DNA of 64,000 bases from Photobacterium lipolyticum (GCF_003026475.1 NZ_PYMC01000002.1:1-64000); one strand, 5' to 3'; positions 54,852 to 64,000 are shown, counted from the first letter of the stretch. The notes: a model not told the origin generated them from the sequence alone. A program made the numbers and translations.

Positions 54852-55628
54852 TTACGCCTCCTCTGCCAAATGCTGACATTCAGCAAGTAAATCAGTAACA
54901 ACAACACCCGCGATATAACGCTTGTATTCCACACTTCCTCTTATATCGGCTTCCGGGTAGATGGCATCAGCCACAGCTTGTTCCAGTAACTCGCCTTTTA
55001 AGTCCTGACTCTCAACATCGCGTAAACGAATCGGTGTCGGGGCAACGCCCTCAAGCGCAATAATCTTCTCTCCGGTTTTATCTACTGATACAGCAGCCGT
55101 TACAATGGAAAGTCCCGCTGCCGAGCGAGCAATGTTATAACCCAGACACGTTAAGTTAACGTTCGGGATAATCACTTTAGTAATTAATCCCTGCTTATCG
55201 CTGGCAATATACTCTTCAATATCCATTTCACCGGATTCAGCCAATTCTAGTTTGGCTTTCAGTGCGATTAAGCTTGGTAACAATAATGCTTCATCCTGTA
55301 CCGCCGCAATTTCACCACCGATAGTGGCTTGATTACGCACATGACGGGAATAAATAAAAGCCGCCGCTTGTTTTAAGGCAACAGGCATTAGCTCACTATC
55401 GATCATGGTCTGGAGACGGCACATCGCACCGATGTGTAGTGCTTCACCCTGTTGCTCAATCTTATCCAACGCCAGATTCGCAAGAGAAATTGCGACTGTT
55501 TTCTCTGTTTTTGTTGGCGCGGCGTTTAGTTTTGATCCTCCGGCAAAATAGGTCGCAACACCAAGGTGCTGCTGCATCAATTCGATTGCTTGCGCGGTAG
55601 AGTCAGGCTTCAAGTAGTGTTCAATCAT
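54852..55628 (-). CDS. ygfM: FAD-binding oxidoreductase subunit YgfM
   Basis: The FAD-binding subunit expected to serve XdhD. Its 258 residues (E. coli YgfM 259) belong to the CO-dehydrogenase flavoprotein family: MIEHYLKPDSTAQAIELMQQ, FAGGSKLNAAPTKTEKTVAI, IYSRHVRNQATIGGEIAAVQ and ADIRGSVEYKRYIAGVVV. The usual flavin loop AGGTDL reads AGGSKL, as in E. coli. I choose the ATG at 55628, with AAGG nine bases upstream, over the ATG at 55643. Confidence 0.92.
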   Translation of the reverse strand: MIEHYLKPDSTAQAIELMQQHLGVATYFAGGSKLNAAPTKTEKTVAISLANLALDKIEQQGEALHIGAMCRLQTMIDSELMPVALKQAAAFIYSRHVRNQATIGGEIAAVQDEALLLPSLIALKAKLELAESGEMDIEEYIASDKQGLITKVIIPNVNLTCLGYNIARSAAGLSIVTAAVSVDKTGEKIIALEGVAPTPIRLRDVESQDLKGELLEQAVADAIYPEADIRGSVEYKRYIAGVVVTDLLAECQHLAEEA

Positions 55629-56028
55629 TGTTCTTACCTTCATTGAATTCTGATTATTGTTAAATTTTTCATATCAATCTGAATAAGTAGTGATAAATAG
55701 GTGAAAGTTTCAATGTCTTACTAAAACCCATCGTATTTGAAAGGTAAAAAGGCAACTATTAAGCCAAACTTGAAAAAGCCCCAAATAAGAAATGATATTC
55801 GTGAGCATGGTCTGAATTCAGACGTGATTTGAGAGGTAGGTCAAGCTTCAGAAACGACGTAAGAGCTTGGCCAGATTGGAGAATATGGCGGTAAATAGGA
55901 GCAATTATCAATACCCCATTATTCCCTATCAAAATAATAACTTCTCTATCAAATTGATAGTGATAGTGCTGATAGTGCTAGAGGAAAGACTCATTGATTT
56001 TAACGCGACAAATAACAGATACAAAAAA
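55629..56028. other. promoter region of the ygfM-xdhD operon
   Basis: 400 bp between the terminator of the xdh-type genes and ygfM. It holds the palindrome CTATCAAATTGATAG (55946-55960) followed by GATAGTG units, probably an operator. No gene seen. Confidence 0.5.
55946..55976. promoter_or_regulatory. possible operator before ygfM
   Basis: CTATCA-AAT-TGATAG is a perfect interrupted palindrome of a size and shape common for LysR-type regulators. It is directly followed by TGATAGTGCTGATAGTGCT, two more half-sites. It lies about 320 bp before the ygfM start. Confidence 0.45.
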
Positions 56029-56052
56029 GGGTATTAATCAAAATTAATACCC
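56029..56052 (-). terminator. terminator of the xdh-type subunit genes
   Basis: GGGTATTAAT and ATTAATACCC form a 10-bp stem with a four-base loop; leftward it is followed by TTTTTT. It lies about 37 bp past the FAD-subunit stop codon and separates these genes from ygfM. Confidence 0.88.
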
Positions 56053-56088
56053 AAAATCAAACAACAAAATAAGAGACTAGGAGTATAA

Positions 56089-56943
56089 CTACGCAGTACT
56101 GACTTGTGTTAACCAGCGCTGCAATAGATTAAGGGACGTACGGTGGCGATACAGAGCGGTTGAGCGCTGATCATCAATCGGGCGAATGATTTTGCTGTAC
56201 TGCTCCAGAATGTTACCCACGAACAACGGCTCACCAAGCATCGAAACTGGCTGACCAATGATCAATTGCTCTAACTCGCGGCTTCTCACCACTTTAGGTC
56301 CCACCGCGCCAAACGCGGCACGCCAGTCGACAACCTGCCCGTCAACCACTTTGGCAAGACCTGCTACCGACAGTTTAGTTAAGGCATTCGCCGCCCGGGT
56401 TCCGACCTTGTGATAGAAAACTATCGGTAAATCGGACTTCGGAACGATGATATGGCTTAAAATTTCATCATCTTGTAACTGTGTTTTACCCGGACCGGTA
56501 ATGAAATCGGCAATGGCCATTTCACGCTGGCCACGCAGTGAAGACAAAACCACTGTCGCATCTAACAGGTATAGCGCCGGTAAAGAGTCAGCAGCAGGCG
56601 ACGCATTGCAAATATTCCCTGCCATGGTTGCCCGGTTCCGTAAGGCCGGTGCAGCAATATTCGCCACCCCCTGACGCAAAATATCCGGCACCAGGGGATC
56701 CTGTTCGATATCTGCCAGGCTGCATTCCGCGCCAATAGACAGTCCTTGTTCGGTCTGGGTGATCTGCTTCAGCTCTTCAATCGCATCGAGAAACACCACA
56801 TCCTGCTCAAAATTTGGCGTCAAACCTGACCGTACTGCATGCTGAACCATCAAATCAGTGCCGCCGGAAAACAAGGTATGCTTCCCCACCGCAACCCAAT
56901 CAAGAGCCTGCGCTAAAGTTTCAGGACGATAAACTGCTACCAT
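56089..56943 (-). CDS. xdhB: xanthine dehydrogenase FAD-binding subunit
   Basis: The FAD subunit of a three-subunit molybdenum hydroxylase, 284 residues (E. coli XdhB 292). It has VAVYRPETLAQALDWVAVGK, the flavin loop LFSGGTDLMVQ and IAAPALRNRATMAGNICNAS with the second FAD loop. It passes electrons from the 2Fe-2S subunit to NAD. I use the ATG at 56943 (AGGAG upstream), which overlaps the end of the 2Fe-2S gene by seven bases; the longer frame to 57012 lies wholly inside that gene. Confidence 0.9.
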   Translation of the reverse strand: MVAVYRPETLAQALDWVAVGKHTLFSGGTDLMVQHAVRSGLTPNFEQDVVFLDAIEELKQITQTEQGLSIGAECSLADIEQDPLVPDILRQGVANIAAPALRNRATMAGNICNASPAADSLPALYLLDATVVLSSLRGQREMAIADFITGPGKTQLQDDEILSHIIVPKSDLPIVFYHKVGTRAANALTKLSVAGLAKVVDGQVVDWRAAFGAVGPKVVRSRELEQLIIGQPVSMLGEPLFVGNILEQYSKIIRPIDDQRSTALYRHRTSLNLLQRWLTQVSTA

Positions 56944-57407
56944 AATCCTTCTCCTTTCGTTGCTGCAATACGGGCCGCATCGACAATCATGCCGTAGCCG
57001 GTACAACGGCACAGGTTCCCGGAAATGGCAGTGCGTATTTCACTTTCGTTCGGATTGCTGTTTTGTTCCAGTAATGCATAAAGTGCCAGTACCATTCCCG
57101 GTGTACAAAACCCACACTGAACGCCTTTGGCTTCAAGTAACGCATCAATCACACACTGGCCTTTCTCGGTCTGTTTCAGACCTTCCAATGTCATGATATT
57201 CCCGCCTTCAGCCTGAGCAATCGGAAACATACAGGCATTTACCAGCCGATCATTAAACAGCACGGAACAGGCGCCGCACTCACCTTCGCCGCAGCCTTCT
57301 TTGGTCGCCGTCTTAATTAGGTTACCCCGTAACGTAACCAGCAGCGTTTGCATCGGATCGACATCCACAGTGACCTGTTCACCGTTCAGAATAAACTCAA
57401 TTTCCAT
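56937..57407 (-). CDS. xdhC: xanthine dehydrogenase 2Fe-2S subunit
   Basis: The small iron-sulfur subunit, 156 residues (E. coli XdhC 159). The plant-ferredoxin cluster is held by CGEGECGAC and the later cysteine in LVNAC. The second cluster is held by CGFCTPGMVLA and NLCRCTGY. All eight cysteines are present, in contrast to the degenerate domain of XdhD. I use the ATG at 57407, ten bases after GGAG. It overlaps the molybdenum subunit gene by 11 bases and the FAD gene by seven. Confidence 0.95.
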   Translation of the reverse strand: MEIEFILNGEQVTVDVDPMQTLLVTLRGNLIKTATKEGCGEGECGACSVLFNDRLVNACMFPIAQAEGGNIMTLEGLKQTEKGQCVIDALLEAKGVQCGFCTPGMVLALYALLEQNSNPNESEIRTAISGNLCRCTGYGMIVDAARIAATKGEGLW

Positions 57408-59550
57408 ACTGCTCTCCAAGCTCATCGCTATAAAGCGCCTCGCACACTTTTTCAGGTGTCACCGGAATAGAAGACAACGGTTTGCCAATGGCAGATTCAA
57501 CCGCAGCTGCAAACGCGGCTGCTCCACCATTATGTGTCAGCTCACCACCACCTTTCGCGCCTTTAGGCCCGTACGGATAAGGGTTATCCACCAGCTCACT
57601 GTTGATCATCGGTACATCTAGCGAGGTTGGGATCACGTAATCTGCCATGGTTTTCTGAGCAAACATGCCATCAGCGTTCAGTTCCATTTTTTCACAACTA
57701 CCGTAACCCAGGGCTTGTACTAATCCGCCATCAATCTGGCCTTTAAATACCCGCTCATCAATCGCTTTACCAATGTCATAGACTGCCGAGGCGCCGATGA
57801 TAGCCGATTCACCCGTCGCCATATCAACTTCCACTTCCACCACGTTAATGCCATAACTGACAGCCTGATAAGCATTGCCTTGGTAGTTATTCTGGTCCCA
57901 AACGTGATAGTCCGGCTTACGGTAAATTTCCTCGATTTCCTGGTGCTCGCCGTCTATCCATCGGGACTGTAATTTTTGCGCCGCTTTCTCTAGCAAGTAA
58001 CCCACAATCAAAATAGAGCGGGAAGCCACGGTCGGGCCAGAATCTGGCACAACACCGGTATCAGGCACTGCCAGGTGAATATCACCCAACGGCTTATCAA
58101 GGGTTTCAGCTACAATTTTACGGAATGTCAGGCTGAGTCCCTGACCAATATCCGTATTCGACGCCAGAATTTGCAGCTGACCATCGGCTAACTTGATCAG
58201 GCGAACCTTCGCACGGACTAACGTATCTTCCAAGTCACCGGCAAAACCACAGCCATGTTGGAAGAGTGCCAGCCCGATACCTTTACGCTTCATACTATCG
58301 GCTGGCTGAGCGGCAATTTCTTGTGCCTTATTGTGGTAATCCGACAGACAAAGTGCCCGCTCCAACATTTTCTCTAACACCAGATCGCCGAAGATCGCAG
58401 CACCAGTTAACGTAGTGGATTCAGTGGTCAAGAGGTGACGTCGCTTAAATTCAACCGGATCTTGCCCTAAGCGCTTGGCAACATGGTTGATGTGGGTTTC
58501 CATACAGAAGCAGGTTTGCGGCGAGCCAAAGCCACGAAATGCACCAGTCGGAACGGTATTGGTCACCCATGCATGGCCTTCAACGCGAACATTCGGAATA
58601 TCATAGACATTGGTTGCGGTTGTGATTGAACGCTGCAGTACGATGCCAGATAGGCTCAGGTAGGCCCCTGAATTGACATCAAACTGGATGTCCATCGCGA
58701 CAATCTTACCGTGTTCATCAATCCCGGTGCGATAGCGGAACTCGGCGGGATGGCGCTTCGAGGTAAAGGCAATATCTTCACTGCGTTCAAGCACGATACG
58801 TACCGGACGCTGCAATTTTTCTACCGCAACCGCCAGCGGGCCGGCCAGCACATCCGGATAATCTTCTTTACCACCGAATCCGCCACCAGTCGGACACTGG
58901 ATTGCTCGCACATGGTCATGACCGAGCACCACCGCCATACAGTGATGGACATAGAAGGGGCACTGCATCGAACCTTCAATGACGACCTTGCCATCTTTGG
59001 GATAGCCAACCACACCCTGGGTTTCGAGATAAATATGTTCCTGATAACCCGTACTGCAGGTTTCTTCAATAATGGTAACTGCCTGGGCAAATCCTGCGTC
59101 GACATCCCCTTTGTTAAGGACATGGCTATCAAGAATATTATTTGTGCAATGGATCGGACCATCAATCATCGCTTGTGACTGAGCAACCGTATAGGCTGGT
59201 GTCAGCGGTTGATATTCGATGGATATCTGCTGGATCAGTTGCTCAAGCACATCGGGGTTCTCACCGACCAGCAAAAACACCACCTGACCCACATAACGGA
59301 CTTCATTATCAGCAAAGGCTGGCCAATCAATCTCGACGATTGGCAGCACATTTTGCCCGGGAACATCTTTGGCACCAAACAGATAATAACCTTCGGGCAA
59401 CGCCGGTATATGTACGGATTTGATCACGCCTCTAGGGCAAGAAGAGCGGTAGAACCGCCCTTCTAATAGGCCCTCGAAATGGCGATCGGCAATATACTTT
59501 GCATTTCCTGTGGCTTCTGCCCACTTGAATTTAGTATTGACCGTTTCCAT
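57397..59550 (-). CDS. xdhA: xanthine dehydrogenase molybdopterin subunit
   Basis: The catalytic subunit, 717 residues (E. coli XdhA 752). It starts KFKWAEATGNAKYIADRHFE. Landmarks are CPTGGGFGGKEDYPD, NTVPTGAFRGFGSPQ with the substrate-binding arginine, ASNTDIGQGLSLTFRKIVAE and the catalytic glutamate in KGAKGGGELTHNGG. With the small subunits it should oxidise hypoxanthine or xanthine, or a related purine. It follows ssnA by 14 bp. In E. coli xdhA lies at a separate site; here it is inserted in the ygfK-ssnA-ygfM series. Confidence 0.9.
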   Translation of the reverse strand: METVNTKFKWAEATGNAKYIADRHFEGLLEGRFYRSSCPRGVIKSVHIPALPEGYYLFGAKDVPGQNVLPIVEIDWPAFADNEVRYVGQVVFLLVGENPDVLEQLIQQISIEYQPLTPAYTVAQSQAMIDGPIHCTNNILDSHVLNKGDVDAGFAQAVTIIEETCSTGYQEHIYLETQGVVGYPKDGKVVIEGSMQCPFYVHHCMAVVLGHDHVRAIQCPTGGGFGGKEDYPDVLAGPLAVAVEKLQRPVRIVLERSEDIAFTSKRHPAEFRYRTGIDEHGKIVAMDIQFDVNSGAYLSLSGIVLQRSITTATNVYDIPNVRVEGHAWVTNTVPTGAFRGFGSPQTCFCMETHINHVAKRLGQDPVEFKRRHLLTTESTTLTGAAIFGDLVLEKMLERALCLSDYHNKAQEIAAQPADSMKRKGIGLALFQHGCGFAGDLEDTLVRAKVRLIKLADGQLQILASNTDIGQGLSLTFRKIVAETLDKPLGDIHLAVPDTGVVPDSGPTVASRSILIVGYLLEKAAQKLQSRWIDGEHQEIEEIYRKPDYHVWDQNNYQGNAYQAVSYGINVVEVEVDMATGESAIIGASAVYDIGKAIDERVFKGQIDGGLVQALGYGSCEKMELNADGMFAQKTMADYVIPTSLDVPMINSELVDNPYPYGPKGAKGGGELTHNGGAAAFAAAVESAIGKPLSSIPVTPEKVCEALYSDELGEQYGN

Positions 59551-59564
59551 ATCGGGATCTCACA

Positions 59565-60893
59565 TTAGTCTAATTGATCCATTGTTTTCCATAAACGCTG
59601 CGCGACTTTGCTCGCTTCAGCATAGATTGGCGCAATATCGAATGGGAAGGCGCGATCTTCTAACACAAAGCGACCTTCAACCATTACGCTGTTGACATTG
59701 CCAGCATTGATACCAAAGGCAATATGACCCGGCAGGTTATCGGCAACAAACGGCGTTGGGCTGGTGTAATCCAGAATCGTAAGATCCGCTTTATTGCCTG
59801 CCTCTAAGCGACCGAATTTCGCCCCGAAGTTACGTGCCAGTAATTCATTACCGTTCCACAGGTTACGTAAGAAACTATCAGGCCATAACGGACCGCCTGC
59901 ATCACGGTGCTTGAAGAAGGCAAACTTCAGCTCTTCGAACATATCCGCACCGATACCATCAGTACCCAGAGCCACATTCTTGAAGCGCGTCAGTTTATGG
60001 TTATAGCCCACGTTGTTGTTCATATTTGAACGGGCGTTATGAACTAAGAAGCCATCTTTTGCGTTAAGGATGTCGATATCGCGATCCGATAAGAACAAAC
60101 CGTGCGCCAATAAGGTTTTTTCGTTGATCAGACCAAAGCTGTCTAAGCGTTCAACGATATCCTGGCTATAATGATGGTGACTATGAGTAACGTCATATCT
60201 GTCTTCAGCGACATGGACATGAATACCGCGTCCGGTTACCTGCACTGCTTCCGCCATCATCGACAAACCTTCGTTGGTCACGGTAAACGGTGCGTGAGCA
60301 CCGATGTGAGACTCAACCAGATACGGTTCGTCACCGCGGGCCTTGGCACTGTCGATTAGCTGAGCAAACGCAATGTTCTCTTCAACCCCGGCGGCCATCT
60401 CTTTCATACCGCCATTACGGTCGGTGGTTTCAAAACAGGTCATGCCGCGTAATCCTGCTTTTAAAAACCCTTTACGCAATGTATTCAATGAACCGGCAAT
60501 GTAGTTTGGCGATGCATGGTGATCAATCACCGAAGTGCAGCCGTTTTTAATCGCTTCCAGTGAACAGATTAAGCCGCTGTAATACACCGCTTCTTCATCC
60601 AGGGCGCGGTCCATTCGCCACCACAGATTCTTCAGAATCGAAATGAAGTCAGGGCTTGGCTTAATGTCAGCCATCACACCGCGAGCCAGGCCTGAATAGA
60701 AGTGATTGTGTGAACACACAATACCCGGCATGACTAATTTACCCTTCATATCTTTAGCGATAGCATCCGGGTACTTCGCGGCAAGGTTTGCACCAACTTC
60801 TACAATCGTGCTGCCATTAATCGCGATATCAACCCCTTCTTTAATGAAAGCAGGTTCGAACTGCACGGCCGTTGCATTTTTAAGTAATAACAT
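59565..60893 (-). CDS. ssnA: SsnA amidohydrolase
   Basis: A metal-dependent amidohydrolase of 442 residues, the length of E. coli SsnA. Zinc ligands and motifs: CSHNHFYSG, ISILKNLWWRMDRALDEEAV, IDHHASPNYIAGSLNTLR, HVAEDRYD and ALGTDGIGADMFEE. Its partners ygfK, xdhD and guaD tie it to anaerobic purine breakdown, where it has been proposed to open or deaminate a purine-derived ring; the exact substrate is unsettled. I use the ATG at 60893, nine bases after GGAG; the GTG at 60908 is earlier and less likely. It follows ygfK by 15 bp. Confidence 0.95.
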   Translation of the reverse strand: MLLLKNATAVQFEPAFIKEGVDIAINGSTIVEVGANLAAKYPDAIAKDMKGKLVMPGIVCSHNHFYSGLARGVMADIKPSPDFISILKNLWWRMDRALDEEAVYYSGLICSLEAIKNGCTSVIDHHASPNYIAGSLNTLRKGFLKAGLRGMTCFETTDRNGGMKEMAAGVEENIAFAQLIDSAKARGDEPYLVESHIGAHAPFTVTNEGLSMMAEAVQVTGRGIHVHVAEDRYDVTHSHHHYSQDIVERLDSFGLINEKTLLAHGLFLSDRDIDILNAKDGFLVHNARSNMNNNVGYNHKLTRFKNVALGTDGIGADMFEELKFAFFKHRDAGGPLWPDSFLRNLWNGNELLARNFGAKFGRLEAGNKADLTILDYTSPTPFVADNLPGHIAFGINAGNVNSVMVEGRFVLEDRAFPFDIAPIYAEASKVAQRLWKTMDQLD

Positions 60894-60908
60894 TCCCTTA
60901 CTCCTCAC

Positions 60909-63900
60909 CTAAACATCCACTTTGCCAAGAAGGTAGCTATGGTTTGCATGCACATAGCTGATGATGGTTGCCTCATCGGCCAACGCCTCTGGCATATCAA
61001 GTTCACTTTGTTCGTTAATACTGAAGGTATAAATTTCACCTTGACTGCGCACTAACACCTCAGAACCTTCAATGTAGAAACCGGCGTTGGTGCTATTAGT
61101 AAAGTCACCGCGCAGGTTGAACAGGGTGAACTTATCTTTATAAGGCTTGCTATCCCATGGACAGAACTGCGCACAGTTACCACATTCATTACAGTAAGCG
61201 TCAAGATGCAGTGTCTGATACTGATCTTTAAAGCCAGGAATTGGCAATGAGATATTGGCGCGGTTAGGACACACATCCACACACTTGCTACAGATGTATG
61301 AACATTCCAGACAACGTTTTGCTTCTTGTTCAACGAACGCATCATGGTCTGCTGCTTCAAGTTCGTTAGCGGCAATCAGTTTGACCTGAATATCCCCTTT
61401 ACGAGCGTAAACATCATCTGCATGAACCTGAGATTTCACATCGTTTTCTTGTTCGCTCTGTGCTTCGCGAGCCAGAATCGTCGTTGCCGCTTTACGGCCA
61501 CCAGAGATAGCCGAGACGATTGATGACGGACCAGTATTGGCATCTCCCATCAGGAACACATTTTCAACCGCGGTTTCACACGTTTCGCTATCAACCGCCG
61601 GCCAGCCATCCTCACCCATAGGGATACCGATGCGAGTCAGCACATCACGGTTACTTTGCTCACCCACCGCTGTGATGAGGGCATCGACCTGCAATTCTAC
61701 TGTCTTATCGGTTGCAACCGGACGACGACGTCCTTTTTCATCAGGCTCACCAAGCTCCATCACACGAGCAGTCAGTTTACCGTCTGCATCAAACTGCTCC
61801 GGATTGGTCAGGAACATGAACTGAACGCCATCTTCAACGGCTTCTTCGTACTCTTCTTTGTATGCTGGCATTTCTGCGATAGTACGGCGGTACAAGATGG
61901 TGACTTTTTCCACGCCATCAACTTTCAATGCTGCGCGTGCACTGTCCATCGCAGTATTACCGGCACCGACAACGGCAACATGTTTACCCTGTTTATGTTC
62001 ACCAAGAGGAAGCTTCTCGCCATCGTTGAAGCTACGTAAGAACTCCAGTGATTTGAAAACTTGAGTATTATCGCCAGACAGTGAGATTGGATTGCCTTTA
62101 TCGGCACCTATACCCAGGCAGATATACTTGTAGCCGCTGGATTTTAGCGTATCGACGGTCAGGTGCGGATTGCAGCCATATTCGATATTAACGCCATGCG
62201 CTTGAACGAAATCAATATCGTGCTGGATCACTTCAGCCGGAATACGGAACTGAGGAATGATATTTTTAACCACCCCGCCTGCGTTGTGTTCTTTTTCAAA
62301 CACGGTCACAGGATGACCCGCACGTGCCATGAAGTAAGCCGCCGACAGGCCAGCAGGGCCAGCACCGATCACTGCAACAGGATGCTTCTCACGGTCTAAA
62401 TCCGGCTGATGCCATTTCGCTTTATAGCCTTCCCAGCCTTTTGCCAATGCAACTTTCTTCATTTCACGAATATTCAATGCACCTTCGTAGTCACGACGGG
62501 TACAGTTGTATTGACACTGGTGATCACAAATATGACCGGTAATGGCAGGCAACGCATTGCGCGAATAAATCACTTCCAATGCGTCTGTGTACTGGTGCTG
62601 GCCCATCAGGCGAATGTATTCAGGGATATCCTGACTGATCGGACACGCGGTCACACAAGGGGCAACATAACAGTCAGTCAGTGGCACCGCTTTCTTCACG
62701 CTGATTTCTTCCGGACCACGCCATTCTTTCTGGGCGTAATCTGCTATCAGTGATTTCGCCGCTAATGCTTCAAGTTTGACTAAGTCGACTTGCTGCATGT
62801 TCCATTCGTTACTTGTTTCCAGCTCTTTGGCACAATCAGCTAAACGCAGATAACCACCAGGTTTAAGCAGATCGGTTGCCATCGTGATTGGGCGGATACC
62901 GGTTTCGAAAATCTCTTTAATGTTGAATTTGCTGGCACCACCTGAGTAAGAAATCGGTAACATGCCGTTAAATTCACGAGATAGTTCCAGCGCCACATTG
63001 ATCGATAGCGGGAACAGGGCACGGCCTGACATGTACATTTCTTTATCAGGTAAGACCCCTTTACGGTTTAGCGTACCCAAGGTATTGGTCAGCTTCACCC
63101 CAAAACCTATGCCTCTGGCTTTGCCAGAATCAACCAAACGGTGCAGCATGGCTTTGGCATCTTCAATCTGAAGATCATGGCTGAATGATTCTTCGCTCAA
63201 GGCAATATAATCAAACCCGGCATTATCAAGAATGCCGCGCACGCGCTCATAACCCAACAGCGTCGGATTCAATTTCACAAAGGTATTAATACCCTTGTCT
63301 TCAATCATATAACGACAAATCGCTTCGATTTCATTCGGCGGGCAACCGTGCATGGTGGAAAGCGTCACACCACGCGTCAATTGAGCCGGAATAGATTCTG
63401 CCAAATGTTGCAGACGCTCTAAACGATGCTCAAAACCATAGGTTTTAATGAATTCCGGATCGGCAATGAAAGCTTTCAGTTCAGCAATATAGGCATGGAA
63501 TTTTTCATGCTTGCTAGAATCAACCATATCGTCGATATACGCCTGCATCGGGGCAGTCTGAATACCGGCCAGATCGTAGCCGACACTCATATTAAAGATG
63601 AAAGACTTTTGTTCGCCTTCAGTGCGGGGATCAAATACTTCCTCCAGCAAATGCAGTGCAATCCATGCTTTCAGATATTCATCATAGGCTTTGGTAAGCG
63701 TGAACTCTGTTGACCATTCAGTATTAAAGCACTCATCTTCGGCATCAATACACGGTTTGGCAATTTCCAGCGTATCCAGCTTCTGAACTGTTTTCAGCTC
63801 CATGAAACGGCCACCAGCCAGCCAGGAGCAGATGATGTTTTGCGCCAGTTGCGTATGAGGTCCGGCGGCTGGGCCTACCGGCGTTTCATAGTGCTCATCC

Positions 63901-64000
63901 CAAACTTTTAAGTCTTTGGTGTTTTCCTTGCGATAAAACTGCTTCGATGGGATCCCGAAAATCGATTGGCTTTCTTTATACTCACTGAAAATTCGGTTGA
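60909..64000 (-). CDS. ygfK: YgfK multidomain iron-sulfur flavoprotein (5' end cut)
   Basis: A large redox protein, at least 1030 codons in the window and open to the right edge. By comparison with E. coli YgfK (1032) only about ten residues are missing. The N-terminal dihydroorotate-dehydrogenase-like barrel has VGPAAGPHTQLAQNI and GVTLSTMHGCPP. A GltD-like central part has cysteine clusters CYVAPCVTACPI and HICDHQCQYNCTRRD, then two nucleotide folds, VIGAGPAGLSAAY and VVGAGNTAMDSA. The C-terminus has two 4Fe-4S motifs, CSKCVDVCPNRANIS and CNECGNCAQFCPWD. It has been called a selenate-reductase subunit; its place with ssnA and xdh genes suggests reductive purine catabolism. Confidence 0.93.
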   Translation of the reverse strand, partial: NRIFSEYKESQSIFGIPSKQFYRKENTKDLKVWDEHYETPVGPAAGPHTQLAQNIICSWLAGGRFMELKTVQKLDTLEIAKPCIDAEDECFNTEWSTEFTLTKAYDEYLKAWIALHLLEEVFDPRTEGEQKSFIFNMSVGYDLAGIQTAPMQAYIDDMVDSSKHEKFHAYIAELKAFIADPEFIKTYGFEHRLERLQHLAESIPAQLTRGVTLSTMHGCPPNEIEAICRYMIEDKGINTFVKLNPTLLGYERVRGILDNAGFDYIALSEESFSHDLQIEDAKAMLHRLVDSGKARGIGFGVKLTNTLGTLNRKGVLPDKEMYMSGRALFPLSINVALELSREFNGMLPISYSGGASKFNIKEIFETGIRPITMATDLLKPGGYLRLADCAKELETSNEWNMQQVDLVKLEALAAKSLIADYAQKEWRGPEEISVKKAVPLTDCYVAPCVTACPISQDIPEYIRLMGQHQYTDALEVIYSRNALPAITGHICDHQCQYNCTRRDYEGALNIREMKKVALAKGWEGYKAKWHQPDLDREKHPVAVIGAGPAGLSAAYFMARAGHPVTVFEKEHNAGGVVKNIIPQFRIPAEVIQHDIDFVQAHGVNIEYGCNPHLTVDTLKSSGYKYICLGIGADKGNPISLSGDNTQVFKSLEFLRSFNDGEKLPLGEHKQGKHVAVVGAGNTAMDSARAALKVDGVEKVTILYRRTIAEMPAYKEEYEEAVEDGVQFMFLTNPEQFDADGKLTARVMELGEPDEKGRRRPVATDKTVELQVDALITAVGEQSNRDVLTRIGIPMGEDGWPAVDSETCETAVENVFLMGDANTGPSSIVSAISGGRKAATTILAREAQSEQENDVKSQVHADDVYARKGDIQVKLIAANELEAADHDAFVEQEAKRCLECSYICSKCVDVCPNRANISLPIPGFKDQYQTLHLDAYCNECGNCAQFCPWDSKPYKDKFTLFNLRGDFTNSTNAGFYIEGSEVLVRSQGEIYTFSINEQSELDMPEALADEATIISYVHANHSYLLGKVDV

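Noticed and set aside
1-64000. CRISPR array, tRNA, rRNA, prophage or complete insertion sequence
   Set aside because: No regularly spaced repeats, tRNA-like cloverleaf, rRNA sequence, phage structural gene or transposase frame was found.

Overview
The window looks like a chromosomal segment of a marine gammaproteobacterium of the Vibrionaceae, Vibrio- or Photobacterium-like. The evidence is an IntIA-type integron integrase beside attC-flanked cassettes, a TtpC-containing TonB2 system, a DUF3622 protein, a GlyGly-CTERM trypsin-like protease, a Vibrio-like class IV adenylate cyclase, and a dispersed intergenic repeat with a core like AAGATGCAGAGTTCAG. No rRNA or tRNA gene was seen.

Layout. 1-2346: proximal end of an integron. 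Two attC sites and a cassette with a broken reading frame are read leftwards; the attI region, a LexA-type box and intIA follow. 2591-9766: one leftward iron-uptake operon under a Fur box. Its order (PepSY membrane protein, DUF2271, DUF4198, small exported protein, DUF6162, metal-binding protein, ATPase, permease, second binding protein) matches the fpvGHJK-CDEF iron-release operon of Pseudomonas aeruginosa. 9832-12201: a small unknown gene, a ybiT-type ABC-F ATPase, a gene remnant and another small gene. 12443-19873: a second leftward Fur-boxed operon with a TonB-dependent siderophore receptor, DUF3450 protein, TtpC, ExbB2, ExbD2, TonB2 and a TPR protein. Its control region matches that of the first operon at 32 of 39 positions. 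Together they suggest a route in which the receptor and TonB2 bring ferric siderophore into the periplasm, PepSY-linked proteins release the iron, and a ZnuABC-type transporter carries it inward.

20052-30629: a mixed region with a two-component pair split by a lipoprotein gene, a divergent lipoate ligase, a stretch rich in DnaA-box-like motifs, the secreted protease, a PhnA/YjdM protein and a chemoreceptor. 30716-39033: more accessory in character. Two 120-bp direct repeats flank a cell-surface 5'-nucleotidase and a YibE/F protein. Next to them lie a degraded copy of part of the chemoreceptor gene, a large lipoprotein, and a three-helix membrane protein upstream of a class IV nucleotide cyclase. 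39276-47087: CyaB-type cyclase, PtsG, a PAS-PAS-GGDEF-EAL protein, ArfA with a terminator hairpin across its stop codon, a MaoC-type hydratase and an AlkD-like glycosylase.

47241-64000: a leftward purine-catabolism locus. It follows the E. coli order ygfK-ssnA-ygfM-xdhD-xanQ-guaD-ghxQ, but a complete three-subunit molybdenum hydroxylase (xdhA-, xdhC- and xdhB-type) lies between ssnA and ygfM. The permeases import purines, GuaD deaminates guanine to xanthine, the molybdenum enzymes act on hypoxanthine or xanthine, and SsnA and YgfK are linked to further ring breakdown. ygfK is cut by the right edge of the window.
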